A DNA stretch of 41,697 bases from Hyphomicrobiaceae bacterium (GCA_023384095.1 JAHDXT010000034.1:1-41697); one strand, 5' to 3'; positions 30,298 through 40,853 are shown, numbered from the stretch's first letter. Notes: generated from the letters alone by a model not told the origin. Numbers and translations are program-made.

Positions 30298-32811
30298 ATG
30301 TTCTTCAAGCGGGCGCCGCTAGACAAGTCAGTCGCGACGACTAACGACACGGTCCAGCAGATGACGCCGACGGCGGCCGGCGAACATGCGCCGCTCGCCG
30401 TGGCCGAGCTGCGCAGGTGCGTCGATCCTGCGACGCTCGGCTTCCAGTCGACGAGCGATCTGGAGCCCATCACCGGGCTCATCGGGCAGGACCGGGCGCT
30501 CCGCGCCATCCAGTTCGGCGCCGATATGAAGAGCCACGATTTCAACATGTTCGTGCTCGGTCCGCCCGCCTCGGGCAAGAGCACCGCCGTCAGGACCTAC
30601 CTGACGAAGAAGGCCGTCGAAGCTCCCGCCCCCGCGGACTGGGTCTACGTCAACAACTTCGAGAACCAGAACAGGCCGCGCGCGCTCAAGCTGCCAGCCG
30701 GCCGCGCCCGCAGGTTCGCCGCGCAGATGGTCGCCGCCATCGACGAGCTGCGCACGACGCTTCCCTCCGTGTTCGAAAGCGAGGAGTACCAGGCGCGCCG
30801 GCGCGCGATCGAGGAGGAGTTCCGCTCCGGGCAGGAGGAAGCGTTCGAGGCCCTCAACCGCAAGGCGCAGGCCCAGAACATCGCCGTCCTGAGGACCCCG
30901 ATGGGGTTCGCCATGGCCCCGGTGCACGAGGGCAAGGTGGTGAAGCCGGAAGTGTTCAATGCGTTGCCGGAGGACATGCGCAAGAACGTCCAGACCAAGA
31001 TCGAGGCGCTTCAGAAGGAGCTCGAGGCCATTCTCGAGCGGGTGCCGAAGTCGGACAAGCAGCGCCGCCATCGACTGAGCGAGCTCAACGAGGACATCGC
31101 TGAGGGCGCGGTCGGCGAGGCTCTCGACGACGTCCGCGCCGGTTTCTCCGACGTGCCCGAGATTCTCCAATTCCTGGATGCCGCCGGCAAGGACCTGATC
31201 CGGCACGTCGGGCTGTTCCTCGCCTCTACCGGCGACGAGAGCGAGATCGTCAAGCAGTCGGTCGACACCTCGCGCGACCCCCGGTTCCGGCGCTTCATGG
31301 TCAACTTGATCGTCGGCAACGGCGAGTCCTCGCCCGGCGCTCCCGTGCTGGAGGAGATCAACCCGACTTACGGCAATCTCATCGGACGCATCGAGCACAT
31401 CGCGCAGATGGGCGCGCTGGTCACGGATTTCCTGCTGATAAAGCCGGGCGCCCTGCACCGGGCCAACGGCGGCTATCTCCTGATCGACGCGCGCAAGCTG
31501 CTGTTGTCTCCGTATGCGTGGGAGGCGCTGAAGCGCACCATCAAGGCCCGCGAGATCCGCATCGAGCAGCCGCTCGAGAGCATGGGCATGATCTCGACGC
31601 AGACGCTCGACCCGGAGCCGATACCGTTCGATGTCAAGGTCGTGCTGTTCGGCGAGCGCGAGCTCTACTATATGCTGGCCGCCTACGACCCCGATTTCCG
31701 CGGCTTGTTCAAGGTGCAGGCCGATTTCGACGACACCATCGCGCGCTCGGAGGAGAACAACCTCGCGTATGCCCGGGTGATCGCGTCGATCACCGCCGAG
31801 CACAAGCTGAAGCCTTTCGACGCATCCGGGGTGGCCCGCGTCATCGAGGAGGGTGCGCGGCTCGCCGACGATCGCGAGAAGCTGTCCATCGAGCTGGGGC
31901 ATATCTCCGATCTCGTTCGCGAGGCCGACTACTGGTCGAGCCAGGGCGGCCGGGAGGTGACCGGACGCGAGGACGTCGCCCGCGCCATCGAGGAGGGCAT
32001 CCAGCGCGCCGACCGGCTGCGCGACAGGGCGCAGGAGGTCATCGGGCGGGACATCGTGCTGATCGACACGAGCGGCGCCAAGGTGGGCCAGATCAACGGA
32101 TTGTCGGTCCTGCAGGTCGGCACCTTCTCGTTTGGCCGGCCGAGCCGCATCACGGCGCGGGTGCGCATGGGGCAGGGCCGGGTCGTCGACATCGAGCGCG
32201 AGGTGAAGCTCGGCGGCCCGCTGCACTCGAAGGGTGTCATGATCCTGTGGGGCTATCTCGCCGGCCGTTACGCGGAGGATGTGCCTTTGGCGCTGGCCGC
32301 CACGCTCGTCTTCGAGCAGTCCTACGGCGGCGTCGACGGCGACAGCGCCTCCTCGACCGAGCTATACGCGCTGCTGTCCGCGCTCTCCGAGGTGCCGGTC
32401 AAGCAGGGCCATGCCGTCACCGGCTCCGTCAACCAGAGGGGGGAGGTGCAGGCGATCGGCGGGGTCAACGAGAAGATCGAGGGCTTCTACGACGTTTGCA
32501 AGGCGCGCGGCCTGACCGGCGGCCAGGGCGTGCTGATCCCGAAATCCAACGTCCAGCACCTGATGCTCCGGGAGGACGTGGTCGAGGCTGTGCGCGAGGG
32601 CCGTTTCGCCGTTCATGCCGTGGGCCACATCGACGAGGGAATGGAGATCCTGACGGGCGTCAAGGCCGGCGAGCGCGGCGAGGACCGGCAATTCCCCGCC
32701 GGCTCGATCAACAGGCTGGTCGAGGACAAGCTGAGGCTGTTCGCCGAGCGCGCCAAGGCGTTCGGGCGTCCACGAATCGAGTCGCAGGAGACCGGGAAGA
32801 TCACATCATGA
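30298..32811 (+). CDS. LonH-type (YcbZ-like) ATP-dependent protease
   Basis: 837 aa. An N-terminal AAA module (AAA_32 type) carries Walker A GPPASGKST (K94). A long helical, Glu/Lys-rich insertion spans ~165-270. 'HRANGGYLLIDARKLL' is the Walker B region. The C-terminal Lon-type (S16) protease domain has the Ser-Lys dyad S683 (GVDGDSASSTEL) and K726 (GGVNEKIEGF); the 43-residue spacing equals that in E. coli Lon. It lacks the N-terminal substrate domain of classical Lon. The ATG at 30298 has GGGGAG upstream; the frame is open further back but antisense to mmcB. Its stop overlaps the start of the Usp-like gene (ATGA). Confidence 0.92.
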   Translation: MFFKRAPLDKSVATTNDTVQQMTPTAAGEHAPLAVAELRRCVDPATLGFQSTSDLEPITGLIGQDRALRAIQFGADMKSHDFNMFVLGPPASGKSTAVRTYLTKKAVEAPAPADWVYVNNFENQNRPRALKLPAGRARRFAAQMVAAIDELRTTLPSVFESEEYQARRRAIEEEFRSGQEEAFEALNRKAQAQNIAVLRTPMGFAMAPVHEGKVVKPEVFNALPEDMRKNVQTKIEALQKELEAILERVPKSDKQRRHRLSELNEDIAEGAVGEALDDVRAGFSDVPEILQFLDAAGKDLIRHVGLFLASTGDESEIVKQSVDTSRDPRFRRFMVNLIVGNGESSPGAPVLEEINPTYGNLIGRIEHIAQMGALVTDFLLIKPGALHRANGGYLLIDARKLLLSPYAWEALKRTIKAREIRIEQPLESMGMISTQTLDPEPIPFDVKVVLFGERELYYMLAAYDPDFRGLFKVQADFDDTIARSEENNLAYARVIASITAEHKLKPFDASGVARVIEEGARLADDREKLSIELGHISDLVREADYWSSQGGREVTGREDVARAIEEGIQRADRLRDRAQEVIGRDIVLIDTSGAKVGQINGLSVLQVGTFSFGRPSRITARVRMGQGRVVDIEREVKLGGPLHSKGVMILWGYLAGRYAEDVPLALAATLVFEQSYGGVDGDSASSTELYALLSALSEVPVKQGHAVTGSVNQRGEVQAIGGVNEKIEGFYDVCKARGLTGGQGVLIPKSNVQHLMLREDVVEAVREGRFAVHAVGHIDEGMEILTGVKAGERGEDRQFPAGSINRLVEDKLRLFAERAKAFGRPRIESQETGKITS

Positions 32812-33671
32812 TCGCGCATGTCGCGGAGGCTGCAGAGGCGCGCGGGCGCGTCGTCCTGCAGTTGCGCACGGCAAATCCCAACCCGGTGGCGATCGAGGCC
32901 GCCGTGCGTGTGGCCCAGGCCTTCCAGTCGGGAATCGAGACGGTCTTCGTCGAGGACCTGCAGGTGCTGGATCTGGCGAGCTTCCCGTTCGCCAGGGAGG
33001 TCTCGCTCACGGGGCGCAGGTCCAGGGCGATTTCCTCCAGTGACATCGAGCAGGAGTTCCGGCTCGCCTTCGCTTCGCTGCGGCGCCGGATCGAGGCGCT
33101 GGCCCGCGCCGCCGAGGTGCCGATCCGGCAGCGGATCGTGCGCGACGACCCCATCGCCGCGCTGGCCACGACCTGTGCCGAGTGCGGCCCGTGGAACGTG
33201 GTGGCGCTGGCGGAGCCATTCGGCACGCTGAGCAGCGAGTCGCTGCGCCACCTCCTGGAGGCGGTGGCGGACGCCACGGGGCTCGTGCTCGTAGGTCCCA
33301 AGGCGCGCCGCACGTCGGGGCCCGTCATCGCCGCCGTCGAGGATCTCGACCGGCTGCCCAGCATGCTGCGGGCCGGCGAGCGTCTGGTGTCAGTCACCGG
33401 CGGCCCGCTGGTGATCCTGCTGATCGCCGACGACGAGGAGCGACTGCACTGGATGGAGGGACAGGCGCGGCTTCTGCTCGGGGAGCGCACGGATACCCGG
33501 ATCGTCGTGCCCGGGTCCGCGCGGGGTGCCGCCGAGGCGGTCGCCGAGACGCTGCGCCGGCTCGAGGGCGGCTTCGTCATCAGCCAGTACGGCGGCCTCG
33601 TGGTGCCGGCGAACGGCGATCTCAGGGCGCTGGCAGCGGCCCTCGAATGCCCGATTTTCCTGGTGCGGTAG
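32808..33671 (+). CDS. UspA-like hypothetical protein coupled to the LonH-type protease
   Basis: 287 aa, probably two UspA-like alpha/beta units. The first half reads 'RVVLQLRTANPNPVAIEAAV' then 'IETVFVEDLQVLDLASFPFA' and 'EVPIRQRIVRDDPIAALATT'. This is the strand, helix and ligand layout of universal stress proteins, with a short CAECG segment. The second half, 'GLVLVGPKARRTSGPVIAAV' to 'GGPLVILLIADDEERLHWME' and 'LAAALECPIFLVR', repeats the pattern. No clear G-x2-G-x9-G(S/T) ATP motif is seen, so nucleotide binding is doubtful. The start ATG overlaps the protease stop by 4 bp. Function unknown; a role linked to the protease is inferred from coupling. Confidence 0.78.
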   Translation: MIAHVAEAAEARGRVVLQLRTANPNPVAIEAAVRVAQAFQSGIETVFVEDLQVLDLASFPFAREVSLTGRRSRAISSSDIEQEFRLAFASLRRRIEALARAAEVPIRQRIVRDDPIAALATTCAECGPWNVVALAEPFGTLSSESLRHLLEAVADATGLVLVGPKARRTSGPVIAAVEDLDRLPSMLRAGERLVSVTGGPLVILLIADDEERLHWMEGQARLLLGERTDTRIVVPGSARGAAEAVAETLRRLEGGFVISQYGGLVVPANGDLRALAAALECPIFLVR

Positions 33672-33937
33672 CGAATTATCCATCTCCCCCGCCCACTGCC
33701 TACCCACACCGTCATTCCCGCGGAGGCGGAAATCCACGACACTTCGCAGATCAGGTGTGAAGAGTTGCGTGGATGGTCGCCGGAGCCTGCCCAGGACCTC
33801 GATCCGGGACGGCCATGACGGAAGGGGCCAAATGTTCACGCCAGGCGTGACGGATCGGGGCGGCTCCATCCGCTCTTGCCGGCTCCGGCCGAGACCCCTA
33901 CGTCCATCATTGTCTTACCAGCACGAAGGTCACGACC
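33672..33937. other. intergenic region before phoR
   Basis: About 270 bp. It holds an element bounded by CCGTCAT/ATGACGG (33709-33821) and then the approach to phoR. In the phoR frame the last stop is TGA at 33848-33850, with no ATG, GTG or TTG between it and 34079. I found no Pho box (two CTGTCAT-like repeats 4 bp apart). Confidence 0.45.
33709..33821. repeat. intergenic repeat-like element bounded by CCGTCAT...ATGACGG (copy 2)
   Basis: Opens CCGTCATTCCCGCGGAGGCG and closes GGGACGGCCATGACGG, about 113 bp. It contains further self-complementary parts (ATCCACG around 33732 and CGTGGAT around 33768). It shares its ends and size with the element at 13293-13410. Its position after the LonH/Usp pair suits a transcript-end or mRNA-stability role. 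Confidence 0.55.
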
Positions 33938-34078
33938 ATCGGTCCCGATCGGCACGTCGAGTCGAGTCTTCAGGCCTTCCGCGCGCTTCGGACGCTCTCT
34001 GCGTCGAGAGCGGCCGCCGGCGCGGTCGCCATCATTGCGCTCCTCTGGCTGGTCGGAGGCATCGCGACGTGGGCCTTC

Positions 34079-35281
34079 GTGGTCTTGCTCGCGCTTGTTG
34101 CTCTCGCAGCCGCTGTCATCCAGCAGCGAGGCGGGTTGCAGCGTTCCGCGGAGCCTGTCGCCGGGCTGGAGCCGGCGGAACGATCCCAGCCCGATGCGGC
34201 GGCAACGGCCACGCCTCCTCCGGTCAAGCCTGATTCGAGCTGGCGGGTGGTGGTCAGCGCCCTGCCGGACCCGGCGCTGACGCTCGACGCGACGGGCGTC
34301 GTCATCCACCACAACGCCGCCGTGGCGGCTCTCTTCCCGCGGGTCCGGGTCGGCCAGCCGATCTCGAATGTCACGCGCAGCCCCGAGCTGCTGGCCGCTG
34401 TCGAGCAGGCCCGCGGAGCCGAGGGCATCACCGTCGTCGAGCTGCAGGACAGGGTGCCGGTGCAGCGGCGTGTCTCGGCGATCATGGCGGCGCTGGCGCT
34501 CGAGGATCGGGCGGAAGGCGGACCGGCGCTGCTGGTGACGTTCCGCGACATCACCGACCAGGAGAAGCTGGCGCAGATGCGGGCCGACTTCATCGCCCAT
34601 GCGAGCCATGAGCTGCGCACGCCGCTCGCCTCGCTGCGCGGGTTCGTCGAGACCCTGCAAGGGCCGGCGCGTGACGACCCCGCGGCCCGCGAGCGCTTCC
34701 TTGCGATCATGGCGGCGCAGGCGGCGCGCATGACGCGGCTCATCGACGATATGCTGTCTCTCAGCCGCATAGAGATGCACGTGCACGTGCCGCCGAGGGG
34801 CATCGTGGATTTGAATGAGGTGGTCGGCTTCGTCGCGCAGGCGCTGGAGCCCGTCGTGCGCTCAGCCGGCATTGCGCTCGAGATCGAGCGCATGCCGGCG
34901 CCGGCCCGCGTCCGCGGCGACCGCGAGGAGCTGGTGCAGGTGTTCCAGAACCTGGTCCAGAATGCGGTCAAGTACGGCAGGGGGGGCGGTCAAGTGCAGG
35001 TGCGCATCGCGCGGGAGCCGGCGACCGGCCGCGGCGGCTTGCACAGGCTGTCCGTCGCCGTTCAGGACGATGGACAGGGCATCCCGGCGGAGCATTTGCC
35101 GCGGCTGACCGAGCGCTTCTACCGGGTCAGCGTCCCGGTCAGCCGCGAGAAGGGTGGTACCGGCCTCGGACTCGCGATCGTGAAGAACATCGTGAACCGC
35201 CACCGGGGGGAGCTCAAGATCGCCTCCACCGTCGGTGTCGGCTCGACCTTCACCGTGCTCCTCGACGAGCTGCCGGGCTAA
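34079..35281 (+). CDS. phoR: phosphate regulon sensor histidine kinase PhoR
   Basis: At least 400 aa. A PAS-like domain ('VVVSALPDPALTLDATGVVI') is followed by H-box FIAHASHELRTPLASLRGF, N-box FQNLVQNAVKYG, 'VQDDGQGIP', the F-box-like 'LTERFYRVSVPVSREKGGTG' and G2 GTGLGLAIVKNIV. It phosphorylates PhoB under phosphate limitation. The GTG at 34079 falls inside the second membrane helix. The same frame upstream (from ~33990) encodes a good first helix, AAAGAVAIIALLWLVGGIAT, so the true N-terminus lies further left with no canonical start codon; ATC at 33938, seven bases after GAAGGT, is a candidate. It is first in the pho/pst cluster. Confidence 0.9.
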   Translation: MVLLALVALAAAVIQQRGGLQRSAEPVAGLEPAERSQPDAAATATPPPVKPDSSWRVVVSALPDPALTLDATGVVIHHNAAVAALFPRVRVGQPISNVTRSPELLAAVEQARGAEGITVVELQDRVPVQRRVSAIMAALALEDRAEGGPALLVTFRDITDQEKLAQMRADFIAHASHELRTPLASLRGFVETLQGPARDDPAARERFLAIMAAQAARMTRLIDDMLSLSRIEMHVHVPPRGIVDLNEVVGFVAQALEPVVRSAGIALEIERMPAPARVRGDREELVQVFQNLVQNAVKYGRGGGQVQVRIAREPATGRGGLHRLSVAVQDDGQGIPAEHLPRLTERFYRVSVPVSREKGGTGLGLAIVKNIVNRHRGELKIASTVGVGSTFTVLLDELPG

Positions 35282-35441
35282 CGCAGCGACTGGCGTGAAT
35301 ACGCAGCTCATTCAATAAGTTGCATTGTCATGAAAGCGTAGCTCAGGTGCTCTATCAGAGGCCGTGCGGCGCGAGGGCGCGCCGCTTGGGGGAAGCCGGC
35401 TGATGGGCTTCCCGCTGCAAGCGCGGCTCGAGGAGAGCAAA
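35282..35441 (+). promoter_or_regulatory. region upstream of pstS, with one Pho-box-like half-site
   Basis: This 160-bp gap is AT-rich around 35308-35342 and contains TTGTCAT (35325-35331), close to a PhoB half-site (CTGTCAT). I cannot find the required second repeat 11 bp before or after it, so this is only a weak candidate operator. GAGGAG (35430-35435) is the ribosome site for pstS. Confidence 0.3.
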
Positions 35442-36506
35442 GTGAGCAGAACCCTTGTGGCTTTCTCGGCGGCCGTGGCTGCGACAGGCGCATTCGGATT
35501 CGCCGGTGCGGCGGATGCGCGTGACCACATCAAGATAGTCGGGTCATCGACGGTGTTTCCCTATAGCCAGGCCGTCGCCGAGGAGTTCACGCGTAAGGCG
35601 GGCAACAAGGCCCCGGTCGTCGAGTCGACCGGCACCGGCGGCGGCATGAAGATCTTCTGCCAGGGGATCGGCGTGCAGCATCCGGATATCGTGGGGGCCT
35701 CGCGTGCCATGAAGAAATCGGAATTCGCCGACTGCGAGAAACATGGCGTCACGGACGTGACCGAGGTGCTGATCGGTTACGACGGCCTGTCGATCGCCCG
35801 GTCGCGCAAGGCCCGGCCGATGGACCTCACCAAGCCGCAGATCTACCTGGCGCTGGCGGCCGAGGTACCGGTCGGCGGCAAGCTCGTCGCAAACCCCTAC
35901 AAGAAGTGGAGCGAGATCGACAAGTCCCTGCCCGATAGGCCGATCCTCGCCTATGGCCCGCCGCCGACATCCGGCACGCGCGATGCCTTCGTCGAGCTCG
36001 CCATGAACGAGGGTTGTGAGGCTCTGGACTTCGTCAAGGCGCAGAAGCAGGCGCTCGACAAGAAGGCCTACGGCGACCTCGTAAGGAACCAGTGCAGCCG
36101 CATGCGCCAGGATGGACCATTCATCGAGGCCGGCGAGAACGATAATCTCATCGTGCAGAGGCTCGAGGTCGACACCAACGCGGTCGGCATCTTCGGCTAC
36201 TCGTTCCTGTACGAGAACGAGGACAAGCTGCAGGCCGTGAAGGTCGGCGGAGTCGAGCCCTCGTTCGAGACGATCGCCTCCGGCGCCTACGGCATCTCGC
36301 GCCCGCTTTTCGTCTACGTCAAGAATGCGCATCGCGAGGTGATACCAGGTCTGAAGGAGCTCGTGGCCGAGTACGTGAGTGAGCAGGCCATGGGCAAGGA
36401 CGGCTATCTGGCCGCGCGCGGCATGGTCCCTCTGCCACCGGAACGGCTGGGCCAGATGCGCGCGACCGCGCTAGGCGGCAAGAAGATGGCCGTGCCCACG
36501 AAATGA
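35442..36506 (+). CDS. pstS: phosphate ABC transporter substrate-binding protein PstS
   Basis: 354 aa periplasmic phosphate-binding protein of the PstSCAB high-affinity importer. The GTG at 35442, with GAGGAG 6 nt upstream, gives a clean signal peptide (SRTLVAFSAAVAATGAFGFA, cleavage after the ADA region) and places 'IKIVGSSTVFPYSQAVAEEF' at the mature N-terminus. Upstream in-frame ATGs at 35364+39 would add residues that spoil the signal peptide. Phosphate ligand regions are GSSTVFP, 'ESTGTGGGMKIFCQG', 'GASRAMKKSE' and 'PPTSGTRDAFVE'. It heads the transporter genes. Confidence 0.96.
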   Translation: MSRTLVAFSAAVAATGAFGFAGAADARDHIKIVGSSTVFPYSQAVAEEFTRKAGNKAPVVESTGTGGGMKIFCQGIGVQHPDIVGASRAMKKSEFADCEKHGVTDVTEVLIGYDGLSIARSRKARPMDLTKPQIYLALAAEVPVGGKLVANPYKKWSEIDKSLPDRPILAYGPPPTSGTRDAFVELAMNEGCEALDFVKAQKQALDKKAYGDLVRNQCSRMRQDGPFIEAGENDNLIVQRLEVDTNAVGIFGYSFLYENEDKLQAVKVGGVEPSFETIASGAYGISRPLFVYVKNAHREVIPGLKELVAEYVSEQAMGKDGYLAARGMVPLPPERLGQMRATALGGKKMAVPTK

Positions 36507-36548
36507 TCCGCCTCGCCGCTGTCGCCGGGGCTTCCGAATGAACGCGAA

Positions 36549-37928
36549 ATGCTGACGTACGCCTTCGCCGCGCTGCTCGCCCTGACGCTGGTCAGCTTCA
36601 TGATCGGCCGCTGGCGGGCCCACGCCTGCGTCGGCGTCAGCACCTGGAAGCTCCATTCGCGGCCTGCTTACCATGCGAGCTTCGTGGCGGCCTGGGTGGG
36701 CATCCCGGCCGGTCTGCTGCTGCTGGCCTGGCTGATGATCCAGGGCCCGGTTCTCGACCGGCTCGTCATGGTTTCGCTGCCGGGCGAGCTCGTGGCCGGC
36801 AAAGGCGTCGGCGAGCTGAGCCTCATCCTGAGCCAGATCAAGGCTGTCGCAGGCGGCACGGCGTTCGGAGATCCGGCGCAGCCGATCCTCGAAGCAGGCG
36901 AGCGGTTGAAATCCTGGCGCAGCATCGCCGAGCTCGCCATGCTCGCATGCGCCATGGTCGTGGCCATGCTGGGCATGGTCGTTGCGCAGTCGCGCATCGC
37001 GCCCGAGTTCCGCGCCCGTCAGGCCGTGGAGCGCATTCTCGACTGGCTGATGATCGCGTGCGCGGTCATCGCCATCCTCACGACGCTCGGCATCGTGGTC
37101 TCGCTGCTGATCGAGGCGATGCGCTTTTTCGGGCATGTCTCTCCACTGCGGTTCTTCTTCGGCCTGAGCTGGGAGCCGCAGATCGCGATCCGGGCCGATC
37201 AGGTCACGGCGGGAGGAGCGTTCGGCGCCATCCCCGTGTTCGTCGGCACGTTCCTGATCGCTCTCATCGCCATGCTGGTGGCGACCCCTGTCGGCCTGCT
37301 GTCCGCGATCTATCTCGCAGAGTACGCCTCGCCCCGGTTCCGGGCCGCCATCAAGCCGACGCTCGAGATCCTGGCGGGCATCCCCACGGTCGTCTACGGC
37401 TTCTTTGCCGTGCTGGTCGTTTCTCCGGCGCTGCGCACATTCGGCGAGGCCGTCGGCCTGCCGATCGCGCCGAACAGCGCTCTCGTCGCCGGCGGCGTCA
37501 TGGGCATCATGATCATCCCGTTCATCTCGTCGCTGTCGGACGACGCCATCACGGCCGTGCCTCGCTCGATGCGCGATGGCTCGCTGGCGCTCGGGGCAAC
37601 CAAGAATGAGACGATCATCAGCGTCCTGCTGCCGGCAGCCCTGCCCGGCATCATGGGCGGCATTCTGCTGGCCGTCAGCCGGGCCATCGGCGAGACGATG
37701 ATCGTGGTCATGGCGGCCGGGATCATCGCCTCTCTGACGCTCAATCCGTTCCAGCCGGTGACGACCGTCACCGTCCAGATCGTGACGCTGCTGATCGGCG
37801 ACAGCGAGTTCGACAACCCCAAGACGCTGGCGGCGTTCGCACTCGGGCTCGTGCTGTTCGTGTCGACCCTTCTGCTGAACATCGTCGCCATGCGCATCGT
37901 GCAGCGATATCGGGAGCAATATGAGTGA
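36549..37928 (+). CDS. pstC: phosphate ABC transporter permease PstC
   Basis: 459 aa inner-membrane permease. The N-terminal part (~1-190) has extra helices and a periplasmic-loop segment typical of the longer alphaproteobacterial PstC. The MetI-like permease core then follows: 'VFVGTFLIALIAMLVATPVG', 'PTLEILAGIPTVVYGFFAVL' and the EAA-like loop 'LALGATKNETIISVLLPAAL'. E. coli PstC has 319 aa, so the extension is substantial. It overlaps pstA by 8 bp. Confidence 0.95.
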   Translation: MLTYAFAALLALTLVSFMIGRWRAHACVGVSTWKLHSRPAYHASFVAAWVGIPAGLLLLAWLMIQGPVLDRLVMVSLPGELVAGKGVGELSLILSQIKAVAGGTAFGDPAQPILEAGERLKSWRSIAELAMLACAMVVAMLGMVVAQSRIAPEFRARQAVERILDWLMIACAVIAILTTLGIVVSLLIEAMRFFGHVSPLRFFFGLSWEPQIAIRADQVTAGGAFGAIPVFVGTFLIALIAMLVATPVGLLSAIYLAEYASPRFRAAIKPTLEILAGIPTVVYGFFAVLVVSPALRTFGEAVGLPIAPNSALVAGGVMGIMIIPFISSLSDDAITAVPRSMRDGSLALGATKNETIISVLLPAALPGIMGGILLAVSRAIGETMIVVMAAGIIASLTLNPFQPVTTVTVQIVTLLIGDSEFDNPKTLAAFALGLVLFVSTLLLNIVAMRIVQRYREQYE

Positions 37929-39228
37929 CGTGAGCTCGACTCTGCGCACTGGGCCCGCGACCGGCCACTGGCGAACGGCCGCTCAACAGCGGCGGCTGAG
38001 GCGGCGCTACGCCGCCGACCGGCGGATGCAGATTCTCGGGCTCGGCGCCATCGGCCTTGCGGTCGCGCTGCTCGGGATCCTGTTCGGGTCCCTCGTCTAC
38101 AGCGGCTATCTGGCATTCGCGCAGACCAGGGTCGTTCTGGAATTCAGGATCGACCCGGCACTGGTGCAGCCGGACAGGATCCAGGACGGCAACTTCCGCA
38201 GTATCATCCGGCAGGCCCTGTTCCAGCAGTTCCCCGAAGTCACGAGCCGGCGCCAGCAGACCGAGCTCGCAAAGCTGCTGAGCCCCGGGGCCGAGTGGAT
38301 CGTGCGCGATCACGTGCAGGCGAACCCCGAGCTGGTGGGCCGGACCGTGAACCTGCTGGTGCCGGTCGCCGACCCCTATGACCAGCTCAGCAAGGGCGTC
38401 ATCCCGCGCGACGTGCCCGAGTCCCAGCGCCGGCTCGGCGACGAGGCGATCGGCTGGCTCGATTCGCTCGACCGCCGCGGCCTCGTCCGCACGACCTTCG
38501 CATGGGAGCTGTTCCTCAACGCCGACAGCCGTTTTCCCGAGATGGCTGGCCTGGCCGGGGCCATGACAGGCTCGTTCCTGACACTGCTCGTCTGCCTTCT
38601 GCTGAGCATCCCGCTCGGCATCGCAGCCGCCGTCTACCTGGAGGAGTTCGCCCCGAAGAACCGGCTGACCTCTCTGATCGAGGTGAACATCAACAACCTG
38701 GCGGCGGTGCCGTCGATCGTGTTCGGCCTGCTCGGTCTGGCCGTGTTCCTCGGCTTTCTCGGGCTGCCGCGCTCCGCCCCGCTGGTCGGCGGCATGGTGC
38801 TGTCGCTGATCACGCTGCCGACGATCGTCATCGCCACGCGGGCGACGCTCAAGGCCGTTCCGCCGTCGATCCGCGAGGCCGCACTGGCCATCGGGGCCTC
38901 GAAGCACCAAGTCATGATGCACCACGTATTGCCAATGGCGATGCCGGGCATCATGACGGCGACGATCATCGGCCTGGCCCATGCGCTGGGCGAGACGGCG
39001 CCGCTGCTGCTGATCGGCATGAACGCCTTCATTCCGAGCGTCGACAGCATCGGCCTCTTGGAGCCCGCGACGGCGCTGCCGATGCAGATCTATAGCTGGG
39101 CCGACAGCCCGGAGCGTGGGTTCGTGGCGCGAACGTCGGCGGCCATTCTCGTGCTGCTCGGCTTTCTCGTCGCCATGAACGCCGTGGCGATCTACCTGCG
39201 CCAGAGGTTCGAGAGGACATGGTCGTGA
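37921..39228 (+). CDS. pstA: phosphate ABC transporter permease PstA
   Basis: 435 aa partner permease of PstC. The N-terminus has a cytoplasmic basic segment, a membrane helix ('[20 protein letters not shown]') and a ~150-residue extracytoplasmic domain. The MetI-type core begins '[20 protein letters not shown]' and contains '[20 protein letters not shown]' and the EAA loop '[20 protein letters not shown]'. The large periplasmic domain is a feature of the long rhizobial PstA. The gene overlaps both pstC and the approach to pstB. Confidence 0.95.
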   Translation: MSDVSSTLRTGPATGHWRTAAQQRRLRRRYAADRRMQILGLGAIGLAVALLGILFGSLVYSGYLAFAQTRVVLEFRIDPALVQPDRIQDGNFRSIIRQALFQQFPEVTSRRQQTELAKLLSPGAEWIVRDHVQANPELVGRTVNLLVPVADPYDQLSKGVIPRDVPESQRRLGDEAIGWLDSLDRRGLVRTTFAWELFLNADSRFPEMAGLAGAMTGSFLTLLVCLLLSIPLGIAAAVYLEEFAPKNRLTSLIEVNINNLAAVPSIVFGLLGLAVFLGFLGLPRSAPLVGGMVLSLITLPTIVIATRATLKAVPPSIREAALAIGASKHQVMMHHVLPMAMPGIMTATIIGLAHALGETAPLLLIGMNAFIPSVDSIGLLEPATALPMQIYSWADSPERGFVARTSAAILVLLGFLVAMNAVAIYLRQRFERTWS

Positions 39229-39254
39229 CCGGCGCGGCCGATGAGGGATCGAGG

Positions 39255-40088
<834 letters not shown>

Positions 40089-40119
40089 GATCGGCGCCGG
40101 CAGAGGATGGGAGCACGCG

Positions 40120-40830
40120 ATGAAGGAGCATATCGTACGCTCATACGAGGAGGAGCTGGCTCTCCTCGACCGCAAGATCGCGCAGATGGGCGGCCTGGCG
40201 GAGGATGCGCTCGGGCAGGCGTTCGACGCGCTGGAGAAGCGCGACCCGCGGCTCGCGGAGGCGGTGATCGGGTCGGACAAGGCCATCGATCTGCTGCAGA
40301 AGGAGATCGAGGAGCAGGTCATCGCCATGATCGCGCGCCGCCAGCCCATGGCGGACGACCTGCGCCACGTCATGGCGGCATTGCGCATCACGTCCGACCT
40401 GGAGCGGATCGGCGACCTCGCCAAGAATACGGCCAAGAGGGCGCTCGCGGTGTCCCAGGAGCCCTATCCCAAGCCGATCATGTCCGGCCTGCGCAACATG
40501 GTCGAGCGGGCGCTGCGCCAGCTCAAGGACGTGCTCGACGCCTACGCCGAGCGCAACAGCGAGCTGGCGCTCTCCGTGTGGCGCGAGGACGAGCAGATCG
40601 ACGCCATGTACAACTCCGTGTTTCGCGAGCTCCTGACCTACATGATGGAGGACCCGCGCAACATCGGGCTGTGCACGCACCTGCTGTTCGGCGCCAAGAA
40701 CATCGAGCGGATCGGCGATCACGCCACCAACATCGCGGAGGTCGTGCATTACCTGGTCCACGGGGTTTCCATCGCGGATGACCGCCCGAAGGGCGACGAG
40801 ACGAGCTCGACGCTGATCTCGCACCAGTGA
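40120..40830 (+). CDS. phoU: phosphate signalling regulator PhoU
   Basis: 236 aa, all-helical, two PhoU three-helix repeats. Metal-binding-like acidic motifs appear as 'ALRITSDLERIGDLAKNTAK' and 'FGAKNIERIGDHATNIAEVV' (the E/D-x-x-R-x-x-D signature of each repeat). PhoU connects PstB to PhoR and represses the regulon when phosphate is sufficient. The ATG at 40120 follows GGGAG; an in-frame ATG at 40081 overlaps the pstB end. Confidence 0.95.
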   Translation: MKEHIVRSYEEELALLDRKIAQMGGLAEDALGQAFDALEKRDPRLAEAVIGSDKAIDLLQKEIEEQVIAMIARRQPMADDLRHVMAALRITSDLERIGDLAKNTAKRALAVSQEPYPKPIMSGLRNMVERALRQLKDVLDAYAERNSELALSVWREDEQIDAMYNSVFRELLTYMMEDPRNIGLCTHLLFGAKNIERIGDHATNIAEVVHYLVHGVSIADDRPKGDETSSTLISHQ

Positions 40831-40853
40831 GAAGGGATGCGGAGTGACCGCGC

